DNA of 64,000 nucleotides from Colimorpha sp045640985. GTDB taxonomy: Bacteria; Bacteroidota; Bacteroidia; Bacteroidales; P3. The notes under the pieces were generated by a model. The model was not told where the DNA came from, did not search any database, and saw only the letters and a program-made list of their open reading frames with translations. How positions within the stretch are numbered: position 1 is the stretch's first letter; each line of letters opens with the position of its first letter. Where the stretch lies: contig JAZUFZ010000001.1 of assembly GCA_045640985.1 (NCBI GenBank), positions 1-64,000 on the forward strand, given 5' to 3'. The position numbers and the translations under genes were made by a program. This document shows positions 60,624-64,000 of the stretch, one piece after another.

Positions 60624-63527
60624 ATGAAGAAAGTAATTTTGGTATTGATGACATTGGTTCTGGGCAATTCTGCTATGGTTATGGCTCAAACTGATACCAG
60701 TCTTACGAATCCAACGAACTTCCAAGGTTGGTACGGAATGGTGGGTAAGCGTATTACCGGAACTCCTGATACGAATAACCTGGGCATACAGTTCCCAGCC
60801 AACCCTCATATTCTGGTCGGCAATACCTTGGAAAGCCATCGCTATAATGCCACTGGAACTACCATTTGCGGCAGCACGAGCGCGTTTGATAACACCAAAG
60901 ACCGTCAGTATAGTATCGTGACTTCTGTCGAGGCTGCTGAGGAGTTTATCCATACCGATAGCCTGCCTCGTATTCCTGAAGGATTTACGAGTGCATTCCG
61001 TCTGGGCGATGTGGCTTCTACTGATTCCAAGGATACTAACTCTGCGGCTGCAATGTTCCATAACATTTTTGTGGATCCCGCTACCAATGGTCTGGTAACG
61101 ATTAAATTCGCATGTGTGTTCCGTAATCCGGTTTATGGATCTACGGAGAACCAACTGGTTACCTTCCGCGTGGTAAAGGCTACTACTGCCGCTGGTGTGA
61201 ACCCGGGAACAACTCAGGCTAACTGGGCTACGAAACCGGCAAGAACCAGACATGACGTGCCACTCAATATGACCGTATATGCTCCTCAATACGACAACAA
61301 TGGCGCACAACCATTGCCTGATGGCTGGTATGTTCATGTTGCTCAAGGTGTTGGATGCAGTTATGTGTATTGTGATTACCAGACGGTTCAGTTCGACCTT
61401 CATGAGTTTGCCGGTCAGTGGGTGCGTCTGGAATGCTATGCAGCAGATGAGGCCCGTCATCAATATGGCGGATATGTTTTCTTTGCCGGTACGATAGGCC
61501 CTGCTGCGGCAGATTCTGTAGTATGTCTCCCCGGAGAAGCCAATCCTACCATCTCGGTATCTGAAGGGTTTGAGAGCTACACCTGGTATCGTTGTGGTAC
61601 CAATTTCACGGGTGACATCAATACCATAAAGGTGGCCGATTCCGCAGTAACCTATACCAATAGCGACTATATTCGTACGACATACGCCGGCTCTACCAAC
61701 TTCTTGAAATTCTACAAGGTTGCAGGTCCCTCTTTCAATAATGTATATGAAGTCCAGCCGGAAGATTTCGTTGTCCGTGAAGGCGCGGATGCTGGCTCCT
61801 CAGTTTCGTCTCAGGTGTTTATCGCCCGCGTAACCACCAGCAGCGGTCTTGATAGGAATGAGTTCGGAAGAACCAAGCCCAATTATATGATTGTGAAGAT
61901 GGGCAACAAGAAGCCTAACGTAATTATTGATACTACATTCTTCTGCGACGCATCGGTGAAACTCAAGAATTTCAGTACGCTGATGTCCGGCGCATTTGAT
62001 GAGAGCCTTACCAAGTGGGAAATCTTTACAAACTACACGGACGGTCAGCCTGTCGGTTCTCCGGTCTCAATCCGTACCGGGAATGAGGTTACCTATCAGT
62101 TCCCTTCCTCAGGCCGTCATGCAGTACGTCTTTCGGTTTCGCCATCGGATACCAACTGCAGAAGTTCAAAACTCTTCCCGATCAATGTGGTTAAGTCTCC
62201 GAGCGTATCGCTTCGTATCAGTCCGACACCTACTCCGTGTCCTGAAACTACCACTTCGCTGAGTTTTACCACACCCGACTCTGTTGCAAGTGTTGAATGG
62301 AAATATATGGATGGCTCTTCCTCCAATGATTATACGGCAACCCATGTGTTTACCGAGGCGGAGGATCTGCTGAAACTTACTGTCTGGAACGGCCAGTCAA
62401 TCGTGGATCCGAACAATGCCGCCAACAGAAAGCATTGTACTACTACTATAGATACAGTAATTAGAGTGTTTATGACACCTAACGTTACCCATACGGGAGA
62501 CACGGTTCTCTGTAGTGGAGCACAGACGGATTTCAACGCCATGGTAGAGGGTGATAACGGAAGTGGTACATTCTCTTATCAGTGGTACAAGGATAAGAAC
62601 TGTACCCAGACCGCTTGCGCCGCCGGACCTCATCTGGTGGCAAGACCTACTGCCACAGCAGATAATCCTACGGTGAAATATTATCTCAAGGTAACCACTA
62701 ACCAGGGCTGCGAAGCAAAATATGAATTCTCCTTTACCGTGGTTACGGTCGGTGTAACTCCGCAGGAACAATGGATATGTGAAGGCTCGACTGCTACTAT
62801 GGTGGCTAAAGGCGCCAACAGTTATACATGGACCCCTCAGGTGGTCGATACTCTGCTGGAAGGTGGCGGAAACACTGTAGAGGAAACCGTTACCGTAACG
62901 CCGACATCCGATATAAGCTATCAGGTAACTGGCACCAGCGTGGAAGGCTGTACCACCAGCCCCGTGACAGTGAAGATTCATCTGGTAGAATATCCTGAGC
63001 AGAGCGTAGTGTATGATCCTAAATTTGTAGATAGCGAGAATCCTACCGTAACGTTTAACGACCAGTCGAGTCCTTTGACCAGTACGGAATGGGTGTTCGA
63101 GAACGGCTACAATATGGAAGGTCAGCAGGTGACTTACACATTCCAGGATCTGACCTCGGATTCTGTCGCGGCCACTATGCGTTCCACTAATATCGTGCAG
63201 GGAAGGAAATGTACGGCAGACACCACAATACTGCTTTCTGTGGATCAGTTTCTGGTATGGGTACCTAATGCGTTTACGCCACGTCTGAACGGCGAAAACA
63301 GCACATTCAGAATCATGACTGCAAACCAGCTGGAACATTTCGTAATCTATATCTATAGCCGAAGCGGACAGTTGGTATTTACCAGCACAGACCAGAACTT
63401 TGCATGGGACGGCACCTATAAAGACGGAGTTTGCCCGCAGGGAAATTATGTATATGTGATGAACTATCGCCGCGCCTATACCGACAAGGTGATCAGCAGA
63501 ACAGGGTCAGTACTCCTGCTTTGGTAA
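60624..63527 (+). CDS. Secreted PKD/Ig-like surface protein with gliding-motility-type (type B) T9SS sorting domain
   Basis: 967 residues. Signal peptide MKKVILVLMTLVLGNSAMVMAQ. The N-terminal ~300 residues form an unrecognised beta-rich region. Then come Ig/PKD-like segments: SVSEGFESYTWYRCG, NVIIDTTFFCDASVKLKNFS, TLCSG-type DTVLCSGAQTDF, QWICEGSTATMVAKGANSYTW, and FNDQSSPLTSTEWVFENG. The C-terminal ~90 residues VWVPNAFTPRLNGENSTFRI ... YIYSRSGQLVF ... WDGTYKDGVCPQGNYVYVMNY are the gliding-motility-associated domain used as a T9SS type B signal. It is expected on the cell surface or secreted. A terminator follows and no other gene shares its transcript. Ligand unknown. Confidence 0.85.
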   Translation: MKKVILVLMTLVLGNSAMVMAQTDTSLTNPTNFQGWYGMVGKRITGTPDTNNLGIQFPANPHILVGNTLESHRYNATGTTICGSTSAFDNTKDRQYSIVTSVEAAEEFIHTDSLPRIPEGFTSAFRLGDVASTDSKDTNSAAAMFHNIFVDPATNGLVTIKFACVFRNPVYGSTENQLVTFRVVKATTAAGVNPGTTQANWATKPARTRHDVPLNMTVYAPQYDNNGAQPLPDGWYVHVAQGVGCSYVYCDYQTVQFDLHEFAGQWVRLECYAADEARHQYGGYVFFAGTIGPAAADSVVCLPGEANPTISVSEGFESYTWYRCGTNFTGDINTIKVADSAVTYTNSDYIRTTYAGSTNFLKFYKVAGPSFNNVYEVQPEDFVVREGADAGSSVSSQVFIARVTTSSGLDRNEFGRTKPNYMIVKMGNKKPNVIIDTTFFCDASVKLKNFSTLMSGAFDESLTKWEIFTNYTDGQPVGSPVSIRTGNEVTYQFPSSGRHAVRLSVSPSDTNCRSSKLFPINVVKSPSVSLRISPTPTPCPETTTSLSFTTPDSVASVEWKYMDGSSSNDYTATHVFTEAEDLLKLTVWNGQSIVDPNNAANRKHCTTTIDTVIRVFMTPNVTHTGDTVLCSGAQTDFNAMVEGDNGSGTFSYQWYKDKNCTQTACAAGPHLVARPTATADNPTVKYYLKVTTNQGCEAKYEFSFTVVTVGVTPQEQWICEGSTATMVAKGANSYTWTPQVVDTLLEGGGNTVEETVTVTPTSDISYQVTGTSVEGCTTSPVTVKIHLVEYPEQSVVYDPKFVDSENPTVTFNDQSSPLTSTEWVFENGYNMEGQQVTYTFQDLTSDSVAATMRSTNIVQGRKCTADTTILLSVDQFLVWVPNAFTPRLNGENSTFRIMTANQLEHFVIYIYSRSGQLVFTSTDQNFAWDGTYKDGVCPQGNYVYVMNYRRAYTDKVISRTGSVLLLW

Positions 63528-63555
63528 AAATAACTTCAAGAAAACATAACAATTT

Positions 63556-63584
63556 AAGGAGCTTCACTATGGAGCTCCTTTTTT
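63556..63584 (+). terminator. Rho-independent terminator after the 967-residue cargo gene
   Basis: AAGGAGCT (63556-63563), 9-base loop, AGCTCCTT (63573-63580), followed by TTTT. Confidence 0.88.
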
Positions 63585-63859
63585 CGTGGTTCGCCCATCA
63601 CGGGTGGCGGACGCCCGGTGGAGGCTCCACGTCAAGCGCAGCCTCGGCGGTCGCGCACAGGCTCAAGCCAGAGAAATATGCCCTTGGAGAAGGTATTATT
63701 GCTGATGTTCTGGGCTGTGGTTTCTCCGTGGTGGGACCGTCTTGGGGTGAGCAAAACTACAGTCGCTAAAACTGCATGGCGGAGAAGATGTATGGGGGGC
63801 TCGCAGGTCATCCGCCGTTACGCATATTCCGATCGGCGTATTGCCTAAGTGTAGAAAAA
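63585..63859. other. Intergenic stretch, no gene recognised
   Basis: GC-rich at first (CACGGGTGGCGGACGCCCG, CTCGGCGGTCGCG), then mixed. No frame resembles a known protein and no long repeat matches other parts of the window. Confidence 0.4.
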
Positions 63860-63891
63860 TTTGCATAATTCAAAAATATTTTCTATCTTTG
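63860..63891 (+). promoter_or_regulatory. Promoter for a gene beyond the window end
   Basis: TTTG (63860-63863), 20 bases, TATCTTTG (63884-63891). No coding start is convincing before base 64000, so the leader exceeds about 100 bases. Confidence 0.75.
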
Positions 63892-64000
63892 CGTATCTGG
63901 AGATATTGTCTGTTGTTGGTCGTATGTCTTTGGAAAATAAATAGATAAGATAGTGTATGATAGGGTAGAATAAGGTATTTTTGCGTTCCATACAGGGGCT

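Overview
The window comes from a member of the Bacteroidota, most likely a Bacteroidales. Three things point there. Promoters are of the Bacteroidota type: TTTG, a spacer of 18-20 bases, then TAnnTTTG, with several near-exact examples. Secreted proteins end in type IX secretion system (T9SS) sorting domains of both the 'type A' and the gliding-motility-associated 'type B' kind. Gene orders such as bamD-rpoZ-coaBC and lpxC-lpxA fit the phylum. I cannot name a genus from the sequence. Coding is dense apart from a 1.6 kb islet at 22.5-24.1 kb and a few repeat-bearing gaps.

Layout. 0-5 kb: a repeat element, tRNA-Gly(CCC), and a leftward operon (BKACE/Kce, exported peptidylarginine-deiminase-like enzyme, TatD-like hydrolase, TrmH-like methyltransferase). 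5-10.7 kb: lytic transglycosylase, a UvrA with half of its first zinc site missing, and a PNGase F-like enzyme. 11.3-22.5 kb: a 2852-residue fibronectin III/jelly-roll surface protein followed within 15 bases by hisS, then a coiled-coil/outer-membrane hypothetical overlapping hisS. 22.5-25.3 kb: an accessory islet of inverted-repeat elements, degenerate sequence, an AT-rich orphan gene with uracil-DNA-glycosylase-like motifs and a BspA-type leucine-rich-repeat remnant. 25.3-39.3 kb (leftward): two tandem paralogous giant T9SS cargo proteins (1175 and about 2439 residues, CUB-like/FN3/PKD), the longer followed by a fatty acyl-CoA synthetase and lpxK. 39.8-47.1 kb: a coiled-coil lipoprotein, murL and murD2 (an alternative route to D-glutamate in peptidoglycan), then a GroES-like gene and alaS. 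47.2-52.7 kb: an MFS transporter, a DUF4954-type gene broken by a frameshift beside an 11-bp tandem duplication, and htpG. 52.8-57.7 kb (leftward): guaA, a LysM/periplasmic-binding-fold protein, lpxC (not fused to fabZ) and lpxA. 57.8-63.5 kb: bamD, rpoZ, coaBC and a 967-residue type B T9SS cargo protein.

Functionally the window mixes housekeeping genes (translation, DNA repair, GMP, CoA, lipid A, peptidoglycan, OMP assembly) with large T9SS-exported surface proteins and two exported protein- or glycan-modifying enzymes. No T9SS machinery gene is seen here. Essential genes sit directly 3' of giant surface genes in the same orientation (hisS; acyl-CoA synthetase and lpxK), so their expression may be coupled.

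The least explained content is non-coding. (i) Two inverted copies of a composite element share a 123-bp core identical except for one base in a C-run; the core carries a promoter-like motif, 10-11-mer repeats lie on one side and 7-mer repeats on the other, and copy 1 ends in a terminator-like hairpin. (ii) A ~125-bp hairpin element occurs twice, each time upstream of a giant surface gene. (iii) A 150-bp MITE-like unit has 26-bp perfect inverted ends.
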